From Diphasiastrum complanatum (Eukaryota; Streptophyta; Lycopodiopsida; Lycopodiales; Lycopodiaceae): a stretch of 64,000 nucleotides of DNA. Below, one piece after another: positions 45,113 to 58,057 of the stretch. The notes beneath the pieces are model-generated. The model worked only from the letters and a program-made list of their open reading frames with translations. It was not told the DNA's origin and made no database searches. How positions within the stretch are numbered: position 1 is the first letter of the stretch; every line of letters begins with the position of its first letter. The stretch is from contig CM055094.1 of assembly GCA_029204225.1 (NCBI GenBank), positions 14,260,928 to 14,324,927 on the forward strand, in the 5' to 3' direction. The translations under genes and the position numbers were made by a program.

Positions 45113-46941
45113 TTTGGTACCTGTCCAAACTTCAAATGGTGTTTTGTCTGAGAGACCTTTAGTAGGACATCTGTTCTGAATATAGGTTGATGTTGAAACA
45201 GTTTCAGTCCAGAAGGACTTCGGAAGTGTCGCATGTGATAACATGCACTTTGTCGATTCAAGTAAGGTTCTGTTCTTTCTCCTAGCAAGACCATTTGACT
45301 GAGGCGAGTAGGAGGTAATGTATTGTTGCTCAATGCCGTTGTTAAGGCAATACTCCTTGAATTCGGTGGAGATGTATTCTCCCCCATTATTTGACCTCAG
45401 TGCTTTGATTCGTTTGCCAGTTCGATTCTCAGCATGCTCTTTGAACTATACATCATCTAACAGACCTTTTGTTGCATGTCTGTGGTTTGATCTAAAAGGA
45501 ATCCTAGCCTGCTTTCCAAAGATGCAACTATGACAGACAGGGAGATCGACCTTATCAGAAGGATAATCGAGATCAAGAACCATAGATTGTCTTGACATGT
45601 TCAAAACATATGCGTAATTCAAGTGTCCTAAGCGATGATGCCATAGTAACGCTTCATTGACTAGAACAGAGATTTTCAAGGCCAGACTAGACTCAAAATA
45701 ACAATGTGCCAATCTATATAAGTAACCCTGCCTCTTGCCGAGTGCAAAGATCTTATTACTCCTATCAATAATTTTGCATTGATCATATTCAAATTCTACT
45801 TATGACCTAAATCTGTAATTCTACTTATTGATAATAGATTTGTAGAAAGTTTAGGAACATATAAGACCTTTGATAGTAGTTTGAATTGATCATGCTGGAA
45901 TTACAATCTTACAACACCTTCACCTTCAATAGTGTGAGTACTATTGTCACCAAGATGAACAAATTTCTTTGTGTTGTAAGGTGTGTAGGAATTGAAAATC
46001 TCACGTTGATTGGTCATGTTTTGAGTTGCTCCAGAATCAAGAAACCATGAATCATCCAAAAATGCACTTTGGTCATTGACCATGAATGCGCCTTCGTCCA
46101 CTTCGACCTGGGGAAATGATGAAACCGTGTTTGCTTGTTGATCAAATTGCTTGGCTGCATTCTTCGCTTGGAGAATTCGGCAATCCTTAATCTCATGGTT
46201 ATTGCACTTGCTATACCTGCAAAACATCTTCTTCTTCAATTGTGGATTTGATGATTGTACTTGACTTTGAGTCAGCTTCTGATTTGTTGCAGCCTTCTTG
46301 GAGCTTTTCTACTTTTGTCGCTTAGAGCCTTTGTTGACATATAGAGCATGAGAGGAGGAAGTAGACAAAGTGTCTTGACTTCTTCTATTGTCTTCTTGCA
46401 GCAACATAGTGATAACTCTAGTAGGAGTTAAATCTGAATGTGTCGATATGATTATCACCCAGTTCTCATATGTAGAGGGCAAGCTTGAAAGCAATGTCAT
46501 AATTGCATCTTGATCGTCTATGATTGATCTGACAACGGCCATCTGTTGCAAGAGATTTTTAAACTGGTTAATGTGACTCTGAAGAGAATCACCATTAGAC
46601 ATCTTGAATGTGAAGAATTTCCTTTGTAGATGTAACTTAGTAGTTACGTCCCTCACGTCATATAGTGAGTTCAGGATGCCCCAAACATCTAATGTTTTAA
46701 CTTCAGCTATGTGTCCAATCTGTGTATCTGATATATTGAGGATAATAAGCGCGAAAGCTTTACCATCCTTCGATTTCCACTTTGAGTCTTCTGTGTCATC
46801 TTCAAGTTTTACTTCTATACATGTAACAACATCCCATAACTCATTGGCGATTAGCAAGGTTTTCATCTTAAATTTTCACAAATGATAATTGGATCCATTC
46901 AGCTTGTCTACAATGAGACCATCTTTACTTTGAGAATCCAT
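45113..46941 (-). pseudogene. Copia gag, protease and part of integrase
   Basis: The ATG at 46941 starts gag (MDSQSKDGLIVDKLNGSNYH, then a stop in place of the expected Trp, then KFKMKTLLIANELWDVV). It continues INQFKNLLQQM and VITMLLQED. The zinc knuckle CRYSKCNNHEIKDC (about 46200) lacks the second Cys, as in the relative at 33420-34788, which has Tyr there. Protease SWFLDSGATQNMT (46050), pre-integrase LLWHHRLGHLNYAYV (45640), CHSCIFGKQARIPF and integrase RIKALRSNNGGEYIS (45400) to PFEVWTGTK (45120) follow. It is truncated there, with frameshifts and stops throughout. Confidence 0.9.
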
Positions 46942-47197
46942 CTGGAACTTAGTCAGTTGATTGTATCAATGACGCTAAGATGTAGTAATGCCAACAATAG
47001 GAAATCAATTATCTGATACTGAAACGATTAAAAGGAACTGAAGAATATGATATCAATTTGATATCGCGAAAGATATCAAGTATTAGAGCTTTCGCTCTAA
47101 TATCGAAATAGTATTAGGCCCTGATAGAGATCACAGGTCTGATACCATGACGGTTGAGATAAAGAAGTAGTGATCTAGCATTGATACTATGGAAGAA

Positions 47198-47209
47198 GCT
47201 CTGATACCA
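47198..47209 (-). other. Copia primer binding site
   Basis: Minus strand TGGTATCAGAGC, exact, adjoining an LTR end (CTATTTCTGACA) at 47210. Confidence 0.85.
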
Positions 47210-47340
47210 TGTCAGAAATAGGAAGGATAAATTTTCAGTGGAAACTCCTACTTCCAATGCATGACTACGCTTATAAAAAATTGAACAAAGCAATAGTGAT
47301 AAAATCACGTTCAATCTTTAGCAACTAAATTTGAGATCGC
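47210..47340 (-). repeat. Truncated copia LTR
   Basis: About 130 bp of LTR matching 42074-42210, then the similarity ends near 47340 (TCGCTAGA). The rest of the LTR is lost, so the element is truncated at its 5' end. Confidence 0.65.
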
Positions 47341-48990
47341 TAGAGCTAGTCTTCATGTTTTGCCATTTACTCTTTGGAATTCATGGAAAGCCAACGGCCC
47401 AAGCCCATGGTGTGTATAGGAACATACTCCAACATGTATGCTTTTCGACGCAGCACAATGAACTTTTGCCATGTGAAATCAAGACTTGATGAAAAGATAT
47501 TCCTTCATTACATACAAATGTGAATGGTTTGTATGACCTAATTGGTTTGTCTGTACGATAGCAACGTCACTTACACTTGCGAGAGCCATCACCATCCTCT
47601 TCACATGCTGATTTCAAAGGAGGAGAAATGTTCATATATATATGGTTCTGTGTAAAGCATCGACTTTGCTTATGGGACAAAAGAAAGTTTGTCATGTGGC
47701 ATGACATAAGTTCCCCGTGGCGAAATGACTTGCACGTGTGGCAACATGATTCCAAGATATGAGGGAATTGGCCTCATCGACCTAGGAATAGTGATATATA
47801 AAACATTGTAAATTTACTCATTGGGGACTATTGAGGACTTCTGCGATTAGTAACCAAGTGCTCATTTTCTCTGTGTTTTGAAGACACCTTCGATAACATA
47901 ATTTTCATGTGTTTGCATGTTTCACCATAAGTTTCATGTGGATAGCCAATGAGAGATTGACACCTAACAATTGATATTGGCAGAAATTTTGTGCAAGACA
48001 ACCAATCGATGGATGCCACATATCACATGCATATATATTTATGTAGTATGTGGCTGCCACTCATTTTTTGTCCCCATTAAGATTTTGTTAATTTAAAAAT
48101 AATAATAAACTCCAAAAACAAAGGTCATAGTCATATAACATGGTGGAAGTCTTGATCCTTGGGGGCTTTCCAACAACCTCTTCCATCTCCAAGAATAGAT
48201 ACTCCACTTAACAATATCTTTGATTAATCTTTAATTAGAATTTGAAACTTCAAATGGAACCAAGCTATGCTCAATATATTTTTCCAAAGACTGATTTTCC
48301 AAAATATGTGTAGGATTTGCTCAACATAGATAGCTACAAGATTTTTAGACCCCAAGTTTTGTAGTGTGTAGGATTTTGCTTTCAATCAAATGGTATATGA
48401 AATCATAAAAACTAGAAGTGTTTTGCCAAATTCAAGAAAAATATTGATATCATGAAGCTTTAAAAATTTGGATATATTGATTAATGTGAAGGTTTGTACC
48501 TAAGAAAAGTTGACTTCAGTCTCTTAAGTCTGAGCATGAAGGCTATTCATATGGGAACTTGAGAGCATCGTCTTGAAAAGGCTTAATTAAAGCCCCCCAG
48601 TCAAAAAATTTACATGGCAGGTGTAAACAATGAGGCCTCCTTGGACTTTCATTGAATGATGCCTTGTGCTCAAGCAATTAATTGCCTAGGCCATTAGTCA
48701 GCATAATTTTATGTGTGAGGTTTTGCTCCAATGAAAGTCTAAGACGTTTATAGAGTATAATACTTTATTAGCAAAATTTAGCATATAAATTATTATAGCC
48801 AACTCGAGAATATTAGTGGTATTTTTTGTAAGGGTTTTGAGAGCGCCAGAACCAGGCCAAATATAGAAGGGAGCTGGCATAATATCTCAAACATCGATAT
48901 CACAAAACTTATAACATTTTTTTTTCATATCAACATATATACCCGTCTATGAGTCTACAGAACCCAAAAGCTTAAAAAATGGAGGTTTTT
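47341..48990. other. No gene seen
   Basis: Only short ORFs on both strands; no RNA gene or mobile-element structure recognised. Confidence 0.5.
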
Positions 48991-48994
48991 TGTC

Positions 48995-49190
48995 CATCTT
49001 GCGCAATATATGGGTAAAATTGTTGACTACGACCTACAAGGTGTAGGCTCAAATCTCAACAGCTATGTAGTGGAGTGGCATTTTAGGACTTTGATTCTCA
49101 CTTGGCATTTTAGGAGTTTGCTTCTCACTTGGCAAACTCCAAACTCCATATATGTTGCTTGTAGCTGCATAACTCTTGTATAAAAAAAAA
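48995..49190 (+). mobile_element. Possible tRNA-derived SINE
   Basis: The segment GTTGACTACGACCTACAAGG followed by TGTAGGCTCAAATCTC resembles a tRNA anticodon/T-arm region with a degenerate B box. About 120 bp later it ends in ATAAAAAAAAA. Short A-rich flanks (AAAAAATGGA left, AAAAAATGAA right) could be a target duplication, but this is weak in A-rich sequence. Confidence 0.4.
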
Positions 49191-49534
49191 TGAACTGTTT
49201 TTTACCATAACTCAAGAGAGCTTCTCAAGCACTGAAACAAGGCAAAGTCTACCGCAGGCTCGACGATCAAGATTCGTAAATACCTGCAGTTTTTTTTGGA
49301 GTTCATTTAAAAGTTGCCTTAAATAACATAATTTTGTACTTTTGGCACTAAGTACCTTACATTTGTAAGGTACCTTTATTATTTTTAGAAAATTTAAGAA
49401 TCACCTTACAAAAATGTAAGTTGTGGTTTCTATTTTTAAAATGGCGAATAAATCCGAAATATCTATTTTCGAAAAGTCAACTTTCTAAAAATAAAATAAA
49501 AAAAATTTAAAAAAACCTGCAGTTAATTTACGCA

Positions 49535-49630
49535 GGGGAAGGCCCACGGCCCCCGGGCCTTCCGCCTTTTGAGGCGCCCGAGGGCAGCAAAAGGCGGAAG
49601 GCCCCCCCCCCCCCCTTGGGGGCCTTCCCC
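49535..49630. repeat. GC-rich 96-bp hairpin
   Basis: GGGGAAGGCCC to GGCCTTCCGCCTTTTG is inverted as CAAAAGGCGGAAGGCC to GGGCCTTCCCC, around a loop of about 16 bases. The right arm has a run of about 15 C. It is an island of high GC in AT-rich DNA. Confidence 0.85.
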
Positions 49631-50991
49631 TTACAAAATCATACGTTCATGTACAATACGTACGATGCCAAACTGGATCCCTACAATTTTTGTTTATTCA
49701 CGTCACTAGGAACTTTGAATCAGATTTAATAATTATTATAGAGCTATGGAACTTTTGCTAAGAATATGTGTGATTTTTCACTCGTGACATTTTGAAAACA
49801 AGATAAAGTTCAGCGTAACAGGATTGGATGGCAAGGTCGGAACGGAACCACTAGAATCTCGTCTACAGGCTCAGGCTTATCTACACATTATCTTCCGATT
49901 TTCCCCTTCGACAGGATATTTGCCAGCAGTGAGCGCTAAAATCTATTGAATGTTTACTCGTCCCATGCACAGGAAACAGCTAGTTATTCCCTCCATTTTT
50001 ATAAGTTTCTGTCCTCGTGGAAATTTCGCAATCTTTCTTAGGTGAATAATGGCTTCTGAACGCCCTTCTTCCCACCCTCTGAACGCACCCCTAAGCGCAA
50101 CACAAGATTGGATCCGGTTTGAAATCTCCGTTGCATCGGAAAGAGCACTAAATACGTTACTGACCTCAAAGTTCTGCTAGAAAGCTGCATCCAATTAGCT
50201 TGTAACTGTCAAGTTACTTACCAAATCTTGACAATCTCGATTTGCCTTATTGATAAAAGCTATTAAGTGCAGGAAGTGCTTATGTTACGCAAAATTAGGA
50301 AGATGCGTTATTATTGATGGGAGGAAACTGAAGCTCACATTTAATAATGCAATAAAAGTGGCCAATACTGTGCAGGTCCCAGCTGAATATTCTTGAGACT
50401 TTTAAGCGAGCATTTATAAGCGCGTGCAAATTTACTGAGTCCTGAAAGTAGCCTAAATTTAAATACACTGAGAATATTTGCATCTTCGAAGAGGATGTGC
50501 ACTGTGAAGGATCACAATTAGTTAGAGCTACATACTCTAGATTCCACTACCACTGGAAGTAACAAGCTTATTTGTGTTACGAAACAATTTTTGAATACTG
50601 CGCTAATGCTATTACAAATTGAATATACAAGGTACCATACAAAATGAGTACTCCAACGGATCATGCTCCACTACGAGAGAAAGATCTATTTATGCCAACT
50701 TTCAGCTTCGGGTGATATCATGGCTGCAAAAGGTGGTACCTCGATCAGAGACGTAATGTAACTGCAAGTACCGATAAGAAAAGCTTAAATGCAAAGGTTA
50801 TTTTACACAATGGAAAGACAGTTCTTCACATGCTCATGTACACCGGCCGTCATAGCGCCTCTAGAATATAGAGGATAGTTTACCATCCACATAGCAAGTT
50901 TTAGCAGAAACATAACGACGACCATACATAAGCGCAGTTACAAGGAGCTTATCTGTGAACTGCGTACCTATGCTTGATGATCAGATCAGAG
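49631..50991. other. 3' flank of the host gene
   Basis: No coding region found. Base composition is more even than in the transposon-rich parts. The 3' UTR and poly(A) site of the gene at 50992-52205 should lie in the right part; an AT-rich signal (minus strand ATAAATAGATC) sits near 50690, but the exact site cannot be chosen. Confidence 0.4.
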
Positions 50992-52205
50992 TCAGTTAGG
51001 AGGATCTGATGATATTAATTTTTCGTTTCTTTGCTTCTGACAGTGCGACTTAGTCCTCGCGGCAACCAAAGCTTGACTAGAAAAGAGATCGTCTCTATCC
51101 GCTCGGTGTCTTTCATAAGCGGAGAAAAACTCTCTATTTTCCTTAACGAGCCCGTTCCAAACTGCAGAATCGCCCCATCCGACTTGAAGATCTTATTAAA
51201 CCCATGAAGAACTTCACAGAAAATGTAAAAGATATCGTGACTGGACAGGCATCAACTTGATTTTCAACCCACATCTTCAACAACAAAAGATAGCCAGAAC
51301 CAAGGACGCTCTGATGTATGCCTGATTGAAAACAAATCGCACCTGTTCGAATTACAATGGGATTAACATCAGCGTTCTGAGCAATAGCTTTCACGCATTC
51401 CTCACAGTCCATGTAGAGAAGCAGACACCTTTCAATCAAGTGTTGCACCTGCAAATGCCAAAAACCAGTAGAATGAGAATATAACACTAGATATACTACT
51501 CACACTAGGAGCTTATACGGTATGATTCATAAAGGATGCTTGTGCATCCTGTACGAAAGAAGGCATAAGATCTATAACTAAGTATTCAAAACACTGACAG
51601 TGTAAGCCGTTGTTCTCTTCTAGATATTATGGCAATGATCATTGAATTCGAATATTAAAAATAATAAAAAAGTTCAAAACGAGCAAACTAAACAAAGAGA
51701 GTCCTCTCCAATTTGCTCCATCAGATAGTACAATTTATTATCATGAGATAAAGAAATTGAGTTTAATATCAAGATCTAGAAGGCGGTCCACTGGAACTCG
51801 AAGACTAGCCAGAGCAGTACTAGCTAAACTAGCTGGCGCACAGGGAAATAACTCTTGCAAATGAAGATCTGCTTAGAGCTAAGATGTCGACAAGAAAATA
51901 ACTGAATATGGGGAAGTAGTCATTCAATCGCTGAGATATAAATTGCGTTATGAAGATCTGCTCCGACTAATATATTAGACCCGATGTGATCTGCATAAAA
52001 AATAGATCATAGAAAATTCGAACAGTTTCAGTAGGATTCCGGATCATACAAATAACCATCTTATGTGGCATACAAAGCTCAATAGCGCGATGTGATCAAT
52101 TCTGGACTTCACAGGATATATAGCTCCTACCATTAGAATGTCAGAAGCAGACACTTCATCTTGACCTGCACAAGGCCGGCGGAGCTTGAAATCCGAATCC
52201 CCCAT
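50992..52205 (-). CDS. Plant-specific TIGR01589-type small protein, 3 exons
   Basis: Exons: 52205-52131 (75 bp), 51448-51343 (106 bp) and 51161-50992 (170 bp with stop), giving 116 residues. Introns have GT-AG ends: 52130-51449 (donor ATG|GTAGGAG, acceptor TTTGCAG) and 51342-51162 (donor ACAG|GTGCGA, acceptor TCTGCAG). Both joins keep frame. Exon 1 starts MGDSDFKLRR. Exon 2 encodes VQHLIERCLLLYMDCEECVK; exon 3 encodes VWNGLVKENREFFSAY. Together these match the conserved core of the plant-only family (V-Q-x-L-I-E-x-C-L...W-x-x-L-x-x-E-N-x-x-F-F-x-A-Y). The tail is basic and low in hydrophobics. Molecular function is unknown; no signal peptide or membrane segment. Its length suits the family, and no defect is visible. 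Confidence 0.87.
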
Positions 52206-52800
52206 ACGAAGTATCAATTACGCTGGAGATGAAGCAGACTAAAATCAACAATTAGCAATACTCCGATTAAAAAAATCGACAGCCCTCTGACTCTCGCCCC
52301 TCCGCACACCCAGCCGGTTTCGCTTCGTTTATCCAGTTTTGACGTCGCTCTGACAAAGGAGAGTCCAGGAAGATTAAATATCACAGAGCTGGTATAAAAG
52401 AAAACTTTTGTCGTTCGAAGCTAAGCTTACTCATCAATCACTGAGATCAGTAATCCTGCATTTAAGGCTAACGACCATCGTCATGATGGAAAACGAAGCC
52501 GCAGATCAATAGCTGGAGCGGAAGTTGAGACGAAACGATCCAGATCGGCACAAAAATGCGAAGATAAAAATAGATGGCCATTCAATACACAAATAAGATG
52601 CTGAAGGCAATGGATCGGAAATTGTCGAGAAGAAATATCGATGATCAGCAACGCAGCTCGGTTGCTCCGATCGGATGCGCTGACTCCAGAACCGAGAGGG
52701 TCGACAGCTACGGCGCCGAAGAGAGAAGAGAGGAAGCCATGCGTTTGATCAATACTTGAAGCTTCGTTGGGGGGAATAAATATTATAATAACACCTCCCC
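52206..52800 (-). promoter_or_regulatory. 5' leader and core promoter of the host gene
   Basis: Upstream of the start at 52205 the minus strand has pyrimidine-rich leader-like sequence. An upstream ORF of 10 codons occupies 52740-52708 (MASSLLSSAP then stop). A TATA-like ATAATATTTATT lies at about 52788-52776, some 35-45 bp before that upstream ATG. The leader may hold an intron; this cannot be decided. The upstream ORF could reduce translation of the main frame. The plus-strand ORF at 52574-52759 is a shadow. Confidence 0.5.
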
Positions 52801-54117
52801 ACGATAATTGAGGGTTTTTTAACTGCCATTCAATTTAATATTTAGGGCCTCTTTTGTTCTCCTTTGTACTCAATAACTTTAAAATATATATATTCTACTG
52901 CCCATCAAAGAGATCACTTGGGTAGAGTTGTTTCCAAGGCCCACAAAGGCATACACTCTTAACCTTAGCTTATTAGAGCTTAGTGTGTAGTGACATATAA
53001 GGAGCCTTGAAGAAATGGCTTGGCCATATCGTATATGTTTGATGGTTAGATAAATATATCCTTGTATCACTTTGATTTGACCTCATAATAACTTTTTTCA
53101 CTTATAAATTAGGCATTGGCTTAGGTGTTGGCATTTGACATGGGTGTCGTGAGGAATTGAACCTTGGGGCTATCAAGCACCCCACATGTGGATGCCAATG
53201 AGAAAGTAATGCCTTAAGGGTAGAACAAAGCAAAAGCGACTCCACCCCAAGAATGTTTAATTATGTCAGCTTCATTCTTAGGATTCGAATCTTTGGCTAG
53301 AGTGTAAACCTCTACTACGGTGAATATTAGTCTTTTCGAAAATCTTTTACTAACTAAGAAAATCGTGGCGTCGATGTGACACCCAAGCCAAAAGCTTTTC
53401 CGATGTGGAAGCAGGCCTAAGATTATTTTCTAAGAATGCATTTTAGCTAGGTGGCACCATGACCTTCTACATTGGCCCTCATGGAGAAGATAGGGGGAGT
53501 AGGTACTGACATGAAAAACCTAACGGCATAGGCAGTGACACACCTCATCATTACTAGATAACACGAGGGAAATTATGATGAGATTCAGATTTTGGTCTAT
53601 ACTGTGTAGTGGGAAAGGAAAGAGAGGATTTGGAAATTCCCTGATGTGTGATTGCAACAATTCTTTCTCATAGAACAAAGGCCTTATTTTATGCATGTCT
53701 TTCAAAGGACTTGATTAAGGTACAAATTGGGACTTTACCTTGCATCAATGCACCTTTTGGTAGCTTACACCAAGCATACAAGTCATTCATGCACAAAACA
53801 TATAGGGTTGTTAAGGTGTAATAGGAGGGATAATTGATAATGGGCCCAAAATCTCTCCTCTCATTGGTTGAGGCCATTACCTCACCTTCCACCGTGAGAT
53901 TTAACACTTGTTAGCATCATAGGGACAACAATAGGTTCCAAAATGCACTGCATTCACTTACTTTTAGAGATCTAGAGACAAGTTTGCTTAGCATTGATAA
54001 GTGGTGGGACCTTGGCCACATGTCCAAATGGACACCTTGTCACGTTATGCAATTATGATTGAGGCCACTTGCACCTATCTCTACCAAGTGGCCTACCTAT
54101 GAAGTTCCAAAGTCTAA
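52801..54117. other. No gene seen; tRNA-like B boxes on the minus strand
   Basis: No coding region. The minus strand has two B-box-like words (GGTTCAATTCC near 53145-53155, GATTCGAATCC near 53280), which may be decayed SINEs, but no A boxes or target duplications were found. Confidence 0.4.
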
Positions 54118-54340
54118 TAGCTTCATTCTATAAATAGTAAAATCATTAGTATATGTCTATACAAACGTATACATATCCAATTATATATTAAAAAAAATTA
54201 TTTTTTTGCAATGCGAATATTATATATTCTTCAAGTTTAAGACTAGTTTCATTCCATAAATAGTAGAATCATGAGTTTATTTCTCCACAAATATATCCAC
54301 GTCCAATTATATGTGAGAAACATTTTTTTTGGCAAGGTGA
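54118..54340 (+). repeat. Two tandem copies of about 120 bp
   Basis: Copies at about 54118-54235 and 54240-54345 share TTCATTCYATAAATAGTARAATCAT, CAAAYRTATMCA and CCAATTATAT. They are diverged, and the function is unknown. Confidence 0.65.
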
Positions 54341-54345
54341 TACCA

Positions 54346-56589
54346 TTCGTTTTTTTGCAATGAACTAACCTAGTGCTATACATATTACCTTATAGTACAC
54401 ACTATAGAGACAAGAGCCAATACAACAAATTTTGAAGACTTGCCAAAATTCATATCCCACATTGTGCACTTGAGTGAAATGAAATCCACACCTTGAGGTG
54501 GAGAAAGAAGGCATCAACATGAAATGTCACATTTTAGGATCAAGACAACAAATTACATGTTTCACACTCAATTGTAGAAAGGAATGCATGTTATAACTTC
54601 CAATATTTATTTATTTTTGAAGATTGATTTAGTTAGTTGTGGAATTCAAAATTTCTAGTTGTCAAACTTGCAAGAAAGTGATGCACTATCTGAGTAAAGT
54701 TAAATTGGAATGTTAAGTTATGTTGTTTTTCATCAACTTGTACTTGCTCAAGACATCTTTTGTTTGTTTAAGAATACCTACAACTTAGGGGGTTGATTAG
54801 TGACAAAGGTGCAAACACACCCATACATGCAAGCGAGTGTGGTTTATTCTAAGGGTGGACTGATCAATTGATGTTTTCATAATTAGTGTTGCTCGTATAA
54901 TTTTTATCATAGGTTGGATCAAAGGAAAGTCCTAGTAGTGGCATCAACGCTTACTTTTGTGGGAGATATCCAAAGGAAAAGGAGGTTAACTAAATTGTAT
55001 AGCTTGCATGGCATTTGAGGAAGAAGAAATATATGGTGAAGCCATGGAGTTTATTACAAATGGATTTCCAAGAAAACCCTTGAAGTTTAAGCTAAATTTC
55101 TTTCTATGCATCTCTTGTGGATCTTAAATTGATTGGATTATTTATGTTTCTATGCATATCAGTTAGCTTTAGTATAATCATGATATCATGTTGTCTTGTT
55201 TAAAAGTCTAGTTAAATTTGAGTATGGCTTAATATGCTAAATAATTTTTAAGTCATTATATTCTATGGTATTGGTTATAGACTTTGCATAGATCACATCA
55301 AAACATAATGATTCTAACAACCAAGTATGGGATACATCTTGTGTTTCCAATTCAATTGTATACATCATCATTACTACAAAATGGATTCAAGTTTTTCTTG
55401 ATCATTCTGATGCAAACAAATTTCATTATCGGAAGTCAAATCTTACTATCATACATTTCCAAACCCATCTTTGGGTAGCTATAATATTCACATGATAAAT
55501 TAGAAAATTCAAACTTGAAGAGAAAAAAACTTGACATCGATTCTTCACATGGCTTTGCAAATTGTAGCACAATTTTTTGAGATAGCAAAGTCTATTAGTA
55601 AAGCATGTTAATCTTCCATGCTACACACTTTAGATCACATTGAGATTAGTTGTAAAAACATTATTTCATCTTCATGGCTCAAGACAAGCAAGATTGTTTA
55701 GTTTTTTACTATGAGGTGAAGCAACCAGGACTACCTGGAGAAGTATTAATGACTGAGTCTCTTGGAAGCTAAATCATTTCATTTTTTGGGTTCTTTTTTG
55801 TAACTTTATATGTACGATGTGTGTTAAAAATTTCAAGCAAATTAGAGAATGGCATTGGAGATATAATTGTGCCTAATAACTATCGAGACCAAAAGCTACA
55901 CTCATAAAAGACTACATTACTATTGATAAGGCTTTCTATGAAAAATGTTAGCATGAGATGGGTATAGTCACCCACATTTTAGCCTATATTTTTTTGCCAT
56001 CTATCACAATACATTATTTCTCTCATATTTGTAGCTATCCTATAAAACTTGTGATTTTATGATCTTTCCCCTTACACACTGTCTCAATTAATTTTGGACT
56101 TTCCCAAACTCCATTTTCAGAAATGGACTCGAGAATTTATGCCAAATTAAACATATTTTTGATATAATTAATACTTTGATTCATCCATCTAAATTGGAAT
56201 AATTTAACAATAAAAACAGCGTTCAAAGTATAACTGCAACAACATGATGACTAGCATCTAAATATATTCAAACATCTTATGCAACATTCAACAAACATTC
56301 ATCACAACTAATTTTGAATCTCACATTCAAATGAAAATATTAGAAGCAAATACATGTGGATGATATCTCAAAAGCAACAGTGAACAGCACTAACATGTAT
56401 GATATTCACCTCTTCTCTTTTTTTGTTAACTTCTGACAATGAACAGGCACCGAAATATTGTGTTGCTAGGTTCATACATAATTGCTACCTTTTTTAAGGA
56501 TATGATAGGCCGTTGGCCAGTGCATTCCCTGTGATATAGACAATCAATCTTCCTTTGAGTTCTGCCAAGCCAAGAGTTGTCAAGGCTCT
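54346..56589. other. No gene seen
   Basis: AT-rich, with short ORFs only. No element ends or RNA genes recognised. Confidence 0.5.
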
Positions 56590-57440
56590 CTAGTTCCTAG
56601 CCGCACCATTGAATTCAAAGCTACTAAGACGGCCTTCAAACTCTGCAGTTTGCCTACTGTTAACTTTCTGGCTCCCATTTCTATTGAGCTCTGGACTACA
56701 CTTGCCCATATTATTGATGCCGGAATTCAGACTTGCAAACCTGTTGTCGTACATAAAAATCTTTCTTTTGACACTCCTATTGCTTTTGATTCTGTTATCA
56801 GAATGAATAAGTTTGAGCGTTCTAGATGTCCTTCTGAGAAAACCTGGGCCAGGACTAGAGGTTATTTCAAGACTGGGTTCAATAGGATGATGATGAACTT
56901 GCACCAAGCCTGTATCTAGAATTGGAAAAGGCCTTTTTTCAAATGTCGTTGTGGTGATAAATGCAAAAACAATTCTTCTATTATCTAGTTTGACCACGCT
57001 GGATGGTTTATGATGAACAACCTTGGTAAATTTTTCCCTGGCGTTTTCTTGCAAAATCAAATCAACGTCTTTTTCCTCTAGTTACTCAAGCCAGCAAGAG
57101 ATGTTGTGAGAGCCATATTACCTTCCTCTACATTAGGCAGTATATGATCGATGCTTCCATAGAACTATCACTTGATCCATCATGTGAACTCCTTTCCAAA
57201 CTTGGTGATGTCAAAAATATACGGGAGATTGAAAGACTACTTAAAAAACCAAGTTTTTCGACTCTTCAAGACAAATACTTTCTGAATTCTAACAAGAGGA
57301 CAAGAAGTTTTAACCTCAACAATCCAAGCTCAGTGTTGTCTAGAAGTGGCAACAAGAAAAAGAAATATTTACCATTCAGAGGCAAAGGTGAACAAAGCAG
57401 CAATGGAAAGGAAGATCTACCCGGAATAAAAAAAACTTAA
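56590..57440 (+). pseudogene. Penelope-like element, upstream ORF region
   Basis: One frame (56590-57128) reads FLAPISIELWTTLAHIIDAG, CPSEKTWARTRGYFKTGF and a Cys cluster KCRCGDKCKNNSS, then NLGKFFPG, with three in-frame TAG stops. A second frame is open at 57144-57440 (DASIELSLDPSCELLSKLGD, ending in a basic stretch GNKKKKYLPFRGKG). The Cys cluster could bind metal or nucleic acid. Similar ORFs precede RT in some Penelope-like elements, but the match here is by position, not by recognised sequence. The minus-strand ORF at 56590-57060 is its shadow. Confidence 0.45.
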
Positions 57441-58057
57441 CTTCTACAGGGATTGATCCTTGTGCAGGACGAAGAGGAAATAAAAACGGTGCTTGTCATA
57501 AATGCGGTGAAGCGGATCCGGCTTAGCAATCAAAGTGATAAAGGAAAGGCATTTTTGAATTTATGATACTATAATAGGAGTTTTGAGAATATCGATGTCA
57601 AGCAGTTTTTTGCCGTAACTTTACTTCTTTTCTTTTTTGGCTCTGTTGACGAATCCTATGATGACATTGTCTTTGGTTGGACTTATATTGCCTCACATTA
57701 AATCACTTTCATATAAACCTCATAATGTTTTTTGCAACTTTTCCTTTACGGATATGACTACTTGCTGATATTTACAAGTAAACGTTTAAGAGAGTTAGTT
57801 TCAAAAGAATTCGTGCATGGTTATCTCAACGGATTGCAATATCGTTAACAATGAACTATTAGGGAAAGACCTATGTAAAAGTTTGAATCATATTGCTTTA
57901 CGACGTTCCAACATTAATGAAGTAGCTACATAGCTATATTATGGTTGGCTAAGATTAGCAACACTATGACCTTCTTACAAAAACATTGATTTGGATACTC
58001 AAAAGGAACACACACAACTATGCAAAGTAATGGCTTTAATTACTTGAAAAACACTAA

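Noticed and set aside
52574-52759. 61-codon plus-strand ORF
   Set aside because: Lies over the leader and promoter of the minus-strand host gene; no homology recognised.
53120-53300. tRNA gene on the minus strand
   Set aside because: Only B-box-like words; no cloverleaf, no A box at the right distance, no target duplication.
56590-57060. 156-codon minus-strand ORF
   Set aside because: Shadow of the Penelope-like upstream coding region on the plus strand, which has the better protein-like composition and connects to the RT.
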